Assembly (NCBI RefSeq): GCF_040807025.1
Contig: NC_090942.1
Coordinates: 208,838,640 to 208,902,639 of the forward strand
DNA: 64,000 bases
Direction of reading: 5' to 3'
DNA from: Struthio camelus
Taxonomy: Eukaryota > Chordata > Aves > Struthioniformes > Struthionidae
Numbering within the stretch: the stretch's first letter is position 1; every line of letters starts with the position of its first letter. Shown here one piece after another: positions 24,801 to 36,540 of the stretch. A model generated the notes under the pieces. It did no database searches. It worked only from the letters and a program-made list of their open reading frames with translations, and was not told where the DNA came from. Position numbers and translations under genes: made by a program.

Positions 24801-27253
24801 GAGAGGACTAACAATTAAGCAGTGTGACAGTAAGTGTTGATGCTTGAGCTCGTTACCTGGTCCTCTGTCATTTAGCAGTATAGGTATACAAGCAACCAGA
24901 TGCTGCGAAAGCTTAAGAACAAGCAAGCAGCAACAGTGACAACGAGTCAATTAGAAGGCCACAAGGCCCTTTTAGGGATGTCACGGAAAGAGGGCTCCTC
25001 CCTGGCATTCACTGTAATATTGGTGTCTGGAGAAGCAAAAGAGAAACCTGCTCCTCAAGATCATGGTCACAGCAATCACGGATCATGAAGAACTCTGCTG
25101 TCACCCCTTTTACAAAGATCACAGGTGCCTTGGTATAGACTAGGCAACTGTATCTGGCTGTACCCCAGGGCTGCTTAGCCTTCCTTTATGCATGCATGCA
25201 CACACACATATACATATGTGAGACAAAATTCATGTATGCATACATATATATGCAGCTGAATTTGAACCAGCAGTGCTCTCCAGTTTGTATAAAATCAGCC
25301 TGAGCTATGGCACTCAGTATAACTTCGAGTTGCTGCTAAGAAATCTTCCTGACAATGGAGCCATTGATTTGAGTATGGTCCTTTTAAGATATTGCCCAGG
25401 GCTGCTGTTGAGAAGCCTGCTTTGCAGCCTGCCGGATATGCCTTTGTTGTGTAACATCGGGGGTGGCTTAGGACATAAGGCCATTGAGGGGCTTGCTGAA
25501 ATACTGGTTAGTCTGGGAGAAGCCAAATACAACATGAGTCACGTTCATACTGTATCTTCATGCAGTGTGAGGGTGGGACACACCACCTCTTAGTCCCTGC
25601 CTAGTTTTCCCCTGAGCTCACTCCAGAGTGGAGATTGGGGATGAGCAAACACGTACACAGCATGGATATTCAGGAGATAAGACTTGGGCACGAAACTAGC
25701 ACACACCAACAAAACGATGTGGATATACCTTTTGTTTACTAAATTTGAAATAGCTTTTTTCCCCCTATGTATTAAGTCTTCTATCTATAGTAACTCAAAA
25801 CTTAAAAGCAGAGGTGGCCAGATTCAATTGAGAAACTTATTTAGGTAACATTGAAAATGTTGTCTTCTTTCCTTAAAGCATTGGAGAGTCAGTCGGAAGA
25901 GTAGGAAGGTAGAATGTTAAAACCGCTCTCCAGTTTAATTTTGAGCATGTTACTATAATATATTCTCTTCCCTTGATATGATCACAGTGCAATACTATAT
26001 TGACAATACAGCCAATTCTCCATTATCTGTGGCCGGATTATCTGTGTTGCAGATAAACCTTGCTCTAGTGATAGAGACATATAAGCTGGCTGTTCGAAGA
26101 CCACCTTCACTTTGGAAACCATAACCTACATTTAAACAGCACTATGCCTGAGCAAATACATCTTATCGGACTCTTAAACAACCTGTGTAGCTACACTCAG
26201 GGCATGTAGTAAGCCACGGTAAGCCACGCTTAGGCACCAGCCTGTACTTGTCCATACAGTTTAACTGGTAGCACAGTCCTGGCATGGTATGGCCTCTGCC
26301 AGCTAGCACTCTCCTAGACCATGTCCAGGCTCAGCTCGGGGGCTCATACAGTCCTCCGGCCTCTTCCGACAATGTGAAGAAAGCATCCTACTCTAGGTGG
26401 GAAAAAGAGTTCAGCTGCATGGTTGCAAGCTGTAGCATGCTACGTGCTTTCAGAGCTAGAGACTTGGCTCTGGTTCATTTTATTTACTGGTACAGACATA
26501 GCCAAACTGATCTATGAAGAGGCAGCTTAGTTTCTGTACACCAGGCATACAGGTGGCATCAGATAATGTTAGGAATTAGAATGCAGAGACTTCAAACTTC
26601 CTCCACTTAGGTTTGGAAGCCTATTTTTGATTTACTTGAGGAATCCTAGCTCTTTAGTTGTTTGGATGAAAGAAGAGTTGACTGCCAAGTGAACAAAGTT
26701 GTATCTACAGGAACATGACCTTGGTCAGGGTATGCCACAGGGTGCACCAGGGATAGTCCTTATGTTATACTCCCTTTTGTGGCTAACTTCTGTAATGTAG
26801 GCTTGAGATCTTTAAAAAAAATTAGGAAAAAAAAAAAAAGCAAAAAACAACAGTATGCCAAGAGGAAAAGGTGAAGAAAAGAAGTCAGTAGACCTCTTTT
26901 GGTCCTGCCTGTGATGGCATTCATAACATTTACCTTCAAAGGTCTACACAGTGCTTATATCTGAGCTAGTCTTTAGGCTCTTTCAAGTCATTAGAGAAAA
27001 ACAGGCACTTTTAGACACTGATTCCTCTGACATACTTTAGATATATGTCTTTGGAACAGATGAGTTGTTCCTTAAAAGTACCTATTTCTCTCCAGTTGTT
27101 AACAAGGAAGCAGATGAGAATTATCTCAAATGTAATGTCTACCTACATACGTACAGTAGACATGGGAAACTTCTAATTCCTTAGTCTACACAGGTACCGT
27201 ACAATTATTTTTTAACATTTTCTTGAAACTTTCTAGATACATCCATACAAGGC

Positions 27254-27475
27254 AACTGTAGGCCAGCGAGGGGCAGCTTTCAGATCACATCTGGTCCTGC
27301 CGGGCAGCTGAGCGGCAGCAGGCAGGGGCGCAGGCCTCGGTGGGACGTGGGTAAGAAAGCAGCTTGCTGCACAGGGCCAGTGGTGGCCCGTGGGCTGGCC
27401 AGCTCAGTGGCCTCCCTTGCCCACGGTGGGTACGGACGTGGCAGGGCTCGGACTCTGCTACGGCTGCAGATCTAT
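27254..27475. other. Small GC/CpG-richer patch in intergenic DNA
   Basis: About 220 bp clearly richer in G+C and CpG than its surroundings, with ggcag/gggcg words and a plus-strand consensus 5' splice site GG|GTAAGA at 27,351. No matching coding exon is visible. It could be the first exon or promoter of a non-coding transcript, an old repeat, or chance. Confidence 0.35.
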
Positions 27476-28679
27476 TACATGTTAAACCTCAGCTACTCAG
27501 CTGCCAAAGGAAACACGAGTGGCCACAGGAGTTAAGTTCTTTACAGGAAATGAATAAGCACAAATTGGCCAGCCAATACTCGGCACGCTCAAGTGTAAGT
27601 ACTGTCTTATTAGTGACAAAAGAGATTTGAGGAACAGGAAGAGATGTGGGATCCAGTACTCCTGCTTTTTGAAATATGTTAATAACTCCCCCTTCCTTAA
27701 CCTGTCAGTTTTTCTCTTCTCCAGAAAAAAATAAGAGAAACGTTTAGGCTCATTAGTTTTAATATACCTTGCATTTAATAGCACCTGAAGGGTCTTAAAA
27801 TACTGTATTAATTATGGGCCAGATGTTGCATGCAGTGCCAAGCTAAGTTGATAGGACTGTTCAGGGCTGTAAGTGCCGTGCCCCAGTCACGTGTTTGCAC
27901 TCAGCTCTCAGGGGAAGGGTAACATGGCTGACAGCTTTTCATGGCTGAAAAAGAGAATTTTGACCCATGGAGATGGGGAAAATCCGCCTATTTTGGAGAA
28001 GAATCTTATTTTAAAGTTTCTTCTGTAAGACTTCCTGAAAAGATTTATACTTTGGTATTCAGGAACTGAACGAGGCATTTCCATCAGCCGCACCTTAATC
28101 TGCTGCAAGTGTGTGCTGTACATGCACTGCTCTTTGCGGGGAAGTGTGCTGCTCAAGCGCTTGTTTGTAGATGGTTTAAGACTCATACTTGAGATTTTCA
28201 AGTATGTCAGAGAAATGGGGACACCCAGTTTCTATTAAAATGAATGGGAACTTTGAATCCTGTCCCTTCAGGTGACACTAAAACTTCTGAACTACCTTTC
28301 AAAGCTTTGAACTAGCATGATAAAGTTGTTCAAAACATTATTTCTTTCATTATGTTGAATATGTTAGGTCACTTTCTCTCCTTCTAAAAGGGGGGGGAAA
28401 AAAAGCACTTCTTTTAATGATTTCATGGCAAAAGTTTTGTCTTGAATTTAGATTGTTATTGATAAAACAAAAGCGAGATTCAAGCATTCTGCAGAGATGA
28501 GTGCCAGTTTTCTTTAAAAGCATCTAGCTTTTACATTCAAAAGAAAAGTAAACTCCTCATGTACTTTCTATATTCCTAGTTCCACGCAGGCTTTTAGTTT
28601 TGCAGAAGATGCCGACCTTTAAAAAAAAAAAAAGTAATGACATTAATAGCAATATCTAATAATACAATATATAAATTTC

Positions 28680-28800
28680 TCTCTATATATATACACAATA
28701 CAGTATATACAGTGTAATACATCTTACATATATATACTGTTATATAATAAAGTTATTACTTGCACAATATATTGCACAATATATTACACAATAGCTTTTA
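28680..28800. repeat. AT-rich tract with tandem 12-mers
   Basis: Dense TA/ATAC dinucleotide sequence, followed by a 12-bp unit (tgcacaatatat) repeated about 2.5 times at 28,761-28,790. The word attgcacaat inside it is near the palindromic C/EBP site. Most simply a microsatellite-like expansion. Confidence 0.8.
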
Positions 28801-31800
28801 TAATGCTCCCCCTTCTTGTGGTCTGCTTAGATCCCCAACATTTTGAAAATCTGTGAATAACTAGCATTCTGAGATATTAGGGGCATCAGACTCCACAGAC
28901 TGTATCTGATCTATTAGACCTGATTTGTTCTAGAATATAAACATTTTTAACAAATGGCTGTTTAGATTTATTGTCTCTCAATAATCTCCTTCATCTAACT
29001 TCCTAAGTAAGACTTTGTCCTGTATATAGTTTCTTTTTAACAACTTTGAAATGACCAAAAGGGAACCTGAAAAGCGCTTCACTGGAGCAGCCTCTTTGTA
29101 TAAATGCCATAAGCAGAAAAGGTCACTTGCAAAGAGAGGTGAAAGAATCTTAGTATTTGCTGTTTTTGTTGAAATAACTGAGCCTAGGTAGGACCTCAGA
29201 AAATATACCTATGAGACCTTCTGCGGGAGATGGTGCTGGTGTTCCTCCATGCCTTTCTGGCACTGGGTTAGAAGTATGGGGTTTTGCTCTGTATGGCGTC
29301 TCCTTTCCTTCATTAGTGGCAGAAGCAGAAGGACTCAGAACTGATGTCAGTGTTTCTTTTTGTATTTGATGGAGAATGATCTACTTTCTAACCAATTTCA
29401 GCGTAACTTTCCACATATTCAGGCAAAGTTTGCCTTGGTGTAGTTCTCATCATTTGGGTTGCTACAAAGGGAAGCAATGCAATTATATTTATACAGAGTC
29501 TCTCAGACAAAATATACCCCATAGCATTCTAGCGAATTAGATAAAAGAAGACATGAGACTGAGTCTGGTATAAATGACAACAAACAGCAACCTCAAGCTA
29601 GTGGCAATACACCCTCTTCAATCCGTGCGCATGAAGGACAGTTGCACTGGAAACCGGGTGCTGAATAAAGTAATACGTTTAGACCACAGCTGGGCAGGAA
29701 GCAGTTCAGTAGAGGTGACTGTTGAAATTGCAGTGTGTCCGATGTGTGCCCAAACTGTCTGTTAAAAATGGCTTTTAGCAACCTCTGCACCCTGCTGCAG
29801 GATCTCCAGGGAACTGTGCTGCCCATATGTAGCTCCTCCTTTTCTCTTGTCCTCCCCTGCCTGCTGAAGCTTCGGGCCACCAGTCTCTGCATCTGCCCTT
29901 GCTATCGTTCTCCTTCACTGTTGATCTGGCAATCACTTTAAAGAAAGCATGTTGACAGAGTTTTAGTAGCTACAGTAGAACAAACTCTCTGGATTGTCTC
30001 TTCCCGAATTACAAAGCAGCGTTCTTTGTGCTAAAGGAAGCACAAAGTGCTAGAAATCAATTGCACTTGGATAGGAAACTTGTAAGAGAAATCCCTTGAT
30101 GGAAAATAGGATTTATGGGAAGTGTGGCTATTGTGGGAGATAAAGAATAGTTAATAACATTTCGGGGGGGGGAAAGAAGAAGGAATAGTTCACGTTTTTC
30201 TTTTCTGTTTCACTTAACACCAAATGTTCAGTCAAAGAAAAAATGTGAGGATTAAGCTGAAGACTGACAAAGTTAGTTACAGCTTATCATTCACATATTG
30301 CCTAGAAAATGTCATCCATTACTGTTCTAATTATTCCATATTTGGGCTGTCTGGCATTCAGTGACATGTCATTAGCAAGATAGAAAAGCTGCTATTGGAG
30401 TACAGTCTGAGCTCCTCTTCTGGAAAAAGCTTGCAAAACAATGAATGGAACAGAAGAAGTGAGCAAGATGTTCCTAGTTCCCCAGGCTCACCAGAGCAAA
30501 GGGACATGCTATGAAGCTGAGATAACCTGAATCAATTTCAAATTCGATTGAAAAAAAATAGGGTCACGAATACTGTGGAACGCGTTGCTGTAACACTGGG
30601 GCCAAGAGTTTATTGAGAAGATGTTGCGTTATTTCTTGGAGTCTCTAGCAGGAGTTCAGGTAGAAGAGAGCAAAGGGAAGATCTAGCTAAAAACCGTGCA
30701 CCTTTACTGGGAGAAATGTGTTTTATTTTCACGGAACAAAATGCATAAATCAGAGACGCAGCTGTCTGTATTCACCACACCCCCTTTCCCTGGTGCCCCC
30801 TGCCCTGTAGTGTTATTCTCTTTCTTTCTGCACATGATGTGACTGGTCCCATGCTCTTTACTAGAGTCAATGGTCTGTAGCAGCAGTTTTCCGTGATGTG
30901 GAGCTAGCTGCCAACTGAAGATTTGCCTAACGTCTTTTTTCTGCTCTTTCTCCTCACATACTCTCAGCTGTTTAATACATGCAGACTGGCCACAGAATGT
31001 GGGCGTGACGTGCGCATCAGATGTCTGGGGGAACGTAACTCGGCTTACAGGAGCATTACTTCAGTGGTCAATATTGGACAGTGATTAACAGGCTAACTTC
31101 AGTGTAAGCGTATTTATACGAGCAACAGCACACAAGTCGGTGCAGGTGGGACTGGTAAGTCACATGCCTTGATAAAGACAAACCGTCTGTGTTTTGCGGG
31201 AGTATGGAAAAGCGGTGATGACAGCTGGTGGCACTCACTCACTGTGAAGGCAAATGCCTTCCGTACTCCAGATACCCTGTCCTTTAATCTCGCCCGAGCT
31301 GTGCTGGGTGTGCTGGCTTCTGTGTGACTTCAGCTTTTGCCATAGCAGGCTGAGGTAGCAGAACTGGCCCACAGGCTCCAGAGCTGCCTTGTCAACACGC
31401 ATGCCTGCTTTCTAGCAGGGTGAGATTGGGGCTGGACCTCTGTCTTCTCTGTAACAGTGGTCAAACTGCTTGGCAGCGTTATTGAAACATTAATTAATGT
31501 GCTGTGCATCCTCAGCAAAGAACAGGTTTTAGGGCAGTGTCTTCATGACCTTTCATTCAGCACAGAGTCTCTGGTGGCTGGAGATGGAAAGCAGCTCTCG
31601 GGATATTATTGTTACTCCACCTACTAATGGTTCTTCTGCTTTGACAGAGAATTCTTTCAGTGACTATGTATGATTTGCAAATAATAACCTCTCTTAAAGT
31701 GACTTAATTGTGCACAAATGTAAGTATGAGAAAAGATGTTTTAAACCATATCTCCACAGATCCTTAAATGTAATCAGCTTGAGTGAGATGTTTGATACAG

Positions 31801-32959
31801 TAATCATTCTGAGTCTTACTAAGGCCAAAAACATAAGCCATAAATAAGTGCACATTGAGACCACTTTATATTTGACTGGATGCTTTCCTGAGAACTTTCT
31901 GACCTAAGTGTGTGACAGAAGCTTTCTTTTTTAAATAACTTTATGAATGTTTGCTGGCATGGCAAACCAAAAGAACAAGATACAATAGCCTCTTGGTATA
32001 AATCTCTGTTAATGAGATCAGGACTAGAAACCTCATTGTTCAACTCACATTCTGTCTGAACGCAATCTGCTTCTCAAATTATAAATCAGGGGCAAGACAC
32101 TGTACCATTGTGTAACTCTACACCCTGGCTCTGGAATGTTTCCTAGTCACAAGAGGATTGTCATCATTTCATTTACGAGAGAACTATCAAACAGGCTTGG
32201 CCCATATTTGGTCTAAAAAACCCCCTCAGATGAAGACAAATCCTCCCCTCCCATACAGCTGGGTATTTTTGTAGCAACAACACAGAAGCATGCATTACAG
32301 TATGCCACATCCTGAATTCTAAAAATAATAGGAAAAGTTATTATGTCTATCACTTTTATTATTGTTAATTAGCAAGCATTGAGAATTTGTTTATATACAC
32401 CCTATATATATCCCTCCCTCTGGAACACAAATGCACATATATGTAATAAGATCATGGAACTGGAAGGTTTTGTTGTGTCTTTAACAGCAAAGGATGCAAA
32501 GGCGATGCCATCCCACAAGACCATACAGCACATTCTGCTTCAGAAAGCAGATTCCTCCTGCAGATCTCGGACCCTCAGGAAAAGGGACTTCACCATAGGG
32601 TGCAGACGGTGCAGTAATTTTCAGAGATCTGAAGGAGATAATTGCTTTCACGTTTTCATCCAGCTTTCTAACAATCCAAGAATAGGAGGAGGGTCTTACT
32701 ATATTTGTTACTGGCATAGGAACTGTCTAGGAAACCCCAAGCTCATGCTGTTCAGCTCCATCGAATCAAGGCTCTTATACCCTTACCCTAAATATATTAT
32801 TTAGCTGGTCAACCAAGTCACCTTTTGTTTCTGGTGGGACTCAAGCTATGAGAATGCTCTAAAGGAAGGGAGAGAGGTTCACGCATAGCGCACCGCGGTC
32901 TTGAACGGATTGTGCAAGTAATGTTTACCTTTAGTTTGATGGACAAGCTGAAATGAAAT

Positions 32960-32998
32960 GAAAATGAAAAGGGGAAATGAGAAATGAAAAGGGGAAAT
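32960..32998. repeat. Two-copy direct repeat, purine-rich
   Basis: aaatgaaaaggggaaat occurs twice about 20 bp apart, preceded by shorter aaatg units. Minor tandem duplication. Confidence 0.85.
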
Positions 32999-33442
32999 AA
33001 TTTCCATTGGCAAGACATGATCAAAATATTTAACCGGACCCAAAACGAAACATATCATATAGCTTTTGGCTGATCTTTTGTTAAGGTAAATTTAGCCTCT
33101 AAACCTTGTTTTGAAGTCAGAACTATCTTTTAAATATAAAATATTTCAAAATATTTCAACAAAAATATTTCAACTTTTCTGAATTTTTCTTCTCTTTGAC
33201 CAAAATCCTTAGCTGACTTTGAAATATTTTTTTCTTCTGAAATAAATGTTTTTATTTATTTCAGCCTTCTCAATGGCACCGTTCTTCAATAACCATCAAA
33301 AAACAGACAATATGTTCCATTCCACTGGCATTTTTACCTAACTGAGAGTACAATATTAAAGAGATTCAGTATCCCATCACTAATATGAAAAATTAAATAT
33401 TAACTAGCATTGCTGAAAATTAGAGAAAAGACATAGGCAAGT

Positions 33443-33600
33443 AACTCCCCTCCCCTCCCCTCTCCTCTCCCCTCTTCTGTCCTCTCCTCTCTGCCCTACC
33501 CTTTTCTCTTTTGTTTGCCTTCCCTTCCCCTTCCTCACCTTGCCCCTTTCCTTGCCTTTTTTCTTTTTGCTTTGCTTTGCTTTGCTTTTCTTCCTGTCTC
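33443..33600. repeat. Homopyrimidine tract
   Basis: About 160 bp almost free of purines on the plus strand: ctcccct/ctctcc units, then cccttcc units, then (tttgc)n at about 33,568-33,590. Polypyrimidine tracts of this length can adopt triplex DNA; here it is best called a decayed microsatellite. The minus-strand frame over it (K/E/G-rich) is low complexity, not a gene. Confidence 0.9.
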
Positions 33601-35879
33601 AAACAGCATGAACTGCTGGACACAGATTAAATAAAAATGTTGAATGATTCCTTCCTTCTCAAAACAAATGCGAAATAAATATATACAATAATAGGGATGT
33701 TATATGTAGAGTTGTATCACACACAGCCATTTCTGTCACCTGGATCACTGCCACCATTGTTTTTGGGTTCGGAATTATATTCAATACTGAAGGAATCCTG
33801 AGGCTATAATTTGAAATACAATTCCAGGAAAGCTGTGGAGTGCATATACTCCCGGCTCATCTCTAGTCATGTGGGGTCCGATTCACTCTGGGTGAATTCT
33901 CTTTTACAAAACCAGTGGAGTTACAGCAAGGATAATTTTGAGCTGATCTATTAATGACTATTATGATGAGGCTGATTGATTAAGGACATGGAATCTCCTG
34001 TCAGTTTTGTCAAGCAGATACAATTATTTTGGTGTATTTGATGACAAGTGGGTCTAATTATTGCCACACACCAATATATTTTAGATGTTGCACCCTGTAT
34101 TCACTCTGCCCACATTTTGCTTATTTCTTTTCTAGTATGTGTTGTCCTTCTGGTTTTGTTTGCAGAATTCAACAGCATCACATTCTCTGCCACAACAGGA
34201 GCTTTACCATGGCTCCAGCCATGCAACTGAAGATTTGTGTATTAAAAATACTGTATTAATACAGGAAACTGAAGATACTAAGGGTGCCTTTAGTCTCTAA
34301 TGTTTTGATATACCCGCTGTCCTAATAGCATGTGGACATATAGAAAGGCAGTGTTTACTTCTGTGATTTGACACAAATGTTGGCTGCTCCCATACAGTCT
34401 CATAAAGTTGAATTTTACTTGTTCTTCTTTTGACTGCAAAATACTGAGTGTTTAAAATGTTTGAACTGGATTAAAGCTGTCAATAGTGGTTCGGCTAAGG
34501 CATTCATCCCTTCACAAGGCTCCAATCCTGCCATTCTGTGAATCCAGTACCTACAGAAAATACTTTTTCCAAACGAGAGCAAATTGGCCCAGAACACGCT
34601 TCTAAATACTACTGGAGTTTGCTGCTGCCTGGACTTGATGCTAATGCAGTGCAGTGATGAGGATGGGATACAAATAAAAACTCTGAAATTTAGAAAGTAT
34701 ACAAAACCTCATCCGTCCAACATTTATTGAAATGAATAATATTGGTCACCGGTTCAGGCCATAGAGCCATGCCCCTATATCCTGCTTTCTATCATGGCTA
34801 TAGATGGAGACACGTATATATGTCCTGAGATACAAATATATCCTGCTATTATCCTTTGTTTTTTCCCCGTTGTTCACTGCAGGATAAAGATGTACAGCAA
34901 ACTGCTGGCATCCACCAAGTGGTTGACAAGGTAAAAATTGTTGCTGGGGTCACAGCACTTCATCTTCTTGCTTGTAACCTTCAACAGCCTGGATAGCCTG
35001 GGTCCTTGGCAAAAGTTCCAGGCTAAAATATCCCTTGGGATTCTCATCAGCCTCTTGTTATGTTTTGATTCTGGCGTTAGCCACCAAGTTATCATGAAGC
35101 CCTCCTTCATTTTCTCCATGATAAGCCTCTGCTACGGTAGCAAGAGCTCCTGTATGCTCAGCCGACCTGCAGCACCCATGGCTGCCTCCACCACGACCAA
35201 GGCAAAGGCAAGAAGTAGAAAGAATGCCCTGTGGCCCTTCTCTAAGGAAGGGCAGCCTGCAGACCTCAGGCGCAGACTAGAGTCTGAACCAAGCCGAAAA
35301 TGGACAGAGTGAGGACAGAGCAGTCTCCTCCTACCTGTTCACTGCTGCTCTACTTCACTGCTCTGTTCTTCTCTGTAATTGCTATTTAGTTTTTAGAGAA
35401 GGGAAAAAAACAAACATACATGCTCCTTCCTCATAGTTTTTTATTTTTCTCCCCCACGTGTTCTGTTTCCCCTAAGTTTTCCCTCCTGCTATGAATGGGT
35501 TCTTCTTTCCCCTCCTTCCCTTTGCATGGATCTTCCCCATTTCATGTGTTCCTTTCCCTTTCCCTTCTCTTCCGCTCCTGCTACTATGTGCCATTTCTCT
35601 CTCTTCCCTTTTCTCAGAGCTGTTCCAGCCTCTTTTCCACTTGGGCCTGACAAGTCAGATCTCTTTAGAAACCCCTCTACTCTCCCCCACACTCCAATCC
35701 CCCTTCCATCCTGAAATGTCTCCCTTCAACATTAAGGTGGAAGCTTATATCCCACCATGAACAGGGGGCCTACTGCTACTGCTCATCCCTGAGAAGAGCT
35801 GAATGCAGGGGCGGGGAGGCTGAAGGAGGAAGGTCTCTGACCTCTTTTAGCTACCCTCTTCCCTCCAATCATCACTCTA

Positions 35880-36540
35880 GTTATTGTTATCACCAAGACC
35901 TTATCAACAGGACAGGCATGGACCCTGCTGCCCCACGGCCCTGGATGGCAGAAAGGGCCAGAAGAGGAAGGAGAATGAGAGTCTTGTTCAGAAACCCCAC
36001 GTTGTTATGACAGCCTCAGCTGCAGCCCAGGCAGGCCCTGTCCCCTTGCCTGTCCCCCACCGGCTCTGAGGATCTGGTGTGGTCCCCATGTGGCTGCAGC
36101 TTCACCCACCCTTCACATCCTCAACTGCTGCCTTCATGACTGTCCCCTGTGCCTCCAGCATCAACAGCAGCCAGGGTCTCTTCCCACCTTGATCAGAAGG
36201 CCTTGTGTCCATTGCCTCCTGCCACCAGGGCTGGTGTAGATGGTGAGCTATCAGCGGGTGCTGCCGTCCAGGATGTAGAGGAAGATCATCTTCCTGGCTT
36301 TGCAGGCTGCTGCAGAGGCGCAGAAGGGGATGTTGGCAGAGGTGTTTTTATACTCTGCAAACCCCTGACCAGGGATATAGATTGTGTTAACCTCAGTCTC
36401 ACGCTTTCTTCAAACTCTGGCCTTCTCTCAGCCTCATCTGTGCTCTGGAGACTGTTTTGTCAGGGATGCCCTCACCTAACTCTGCTCCATTGCCACGGGG
36501 AGCTGGGATATTCTCCCTGGCTGCTTTCTTGTGTTAGCTG
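35880..36540. other. GC-rich intergenic segment, unidentified
   Basis: Around 650 bp of GC-richer sequence, with CTG/CAG-type words and a 130-codon plus-strand frame (36,149-36,541) that begins MPPASTAARVSSH. The translation has no recognised domain, and the opposite strand is broken by stops. It could be a decayed processed pseudogene or an old transposon; nothing decides between them here. Confidence 0.35.

Noticed and set aside
33420..33623. Lys/Glu/Gly-rich minus-strand frame.
   Set aside because: Direct translation of a homopyrimidine tract, not a protein.
34874..35312. Overlapping open frames on both strands (81 codons minus, 124 codons plus), at first sight pseudogene-like.
   Set aside because: No family could be named, and both translations look like chance frames in mixed-composition DNA.
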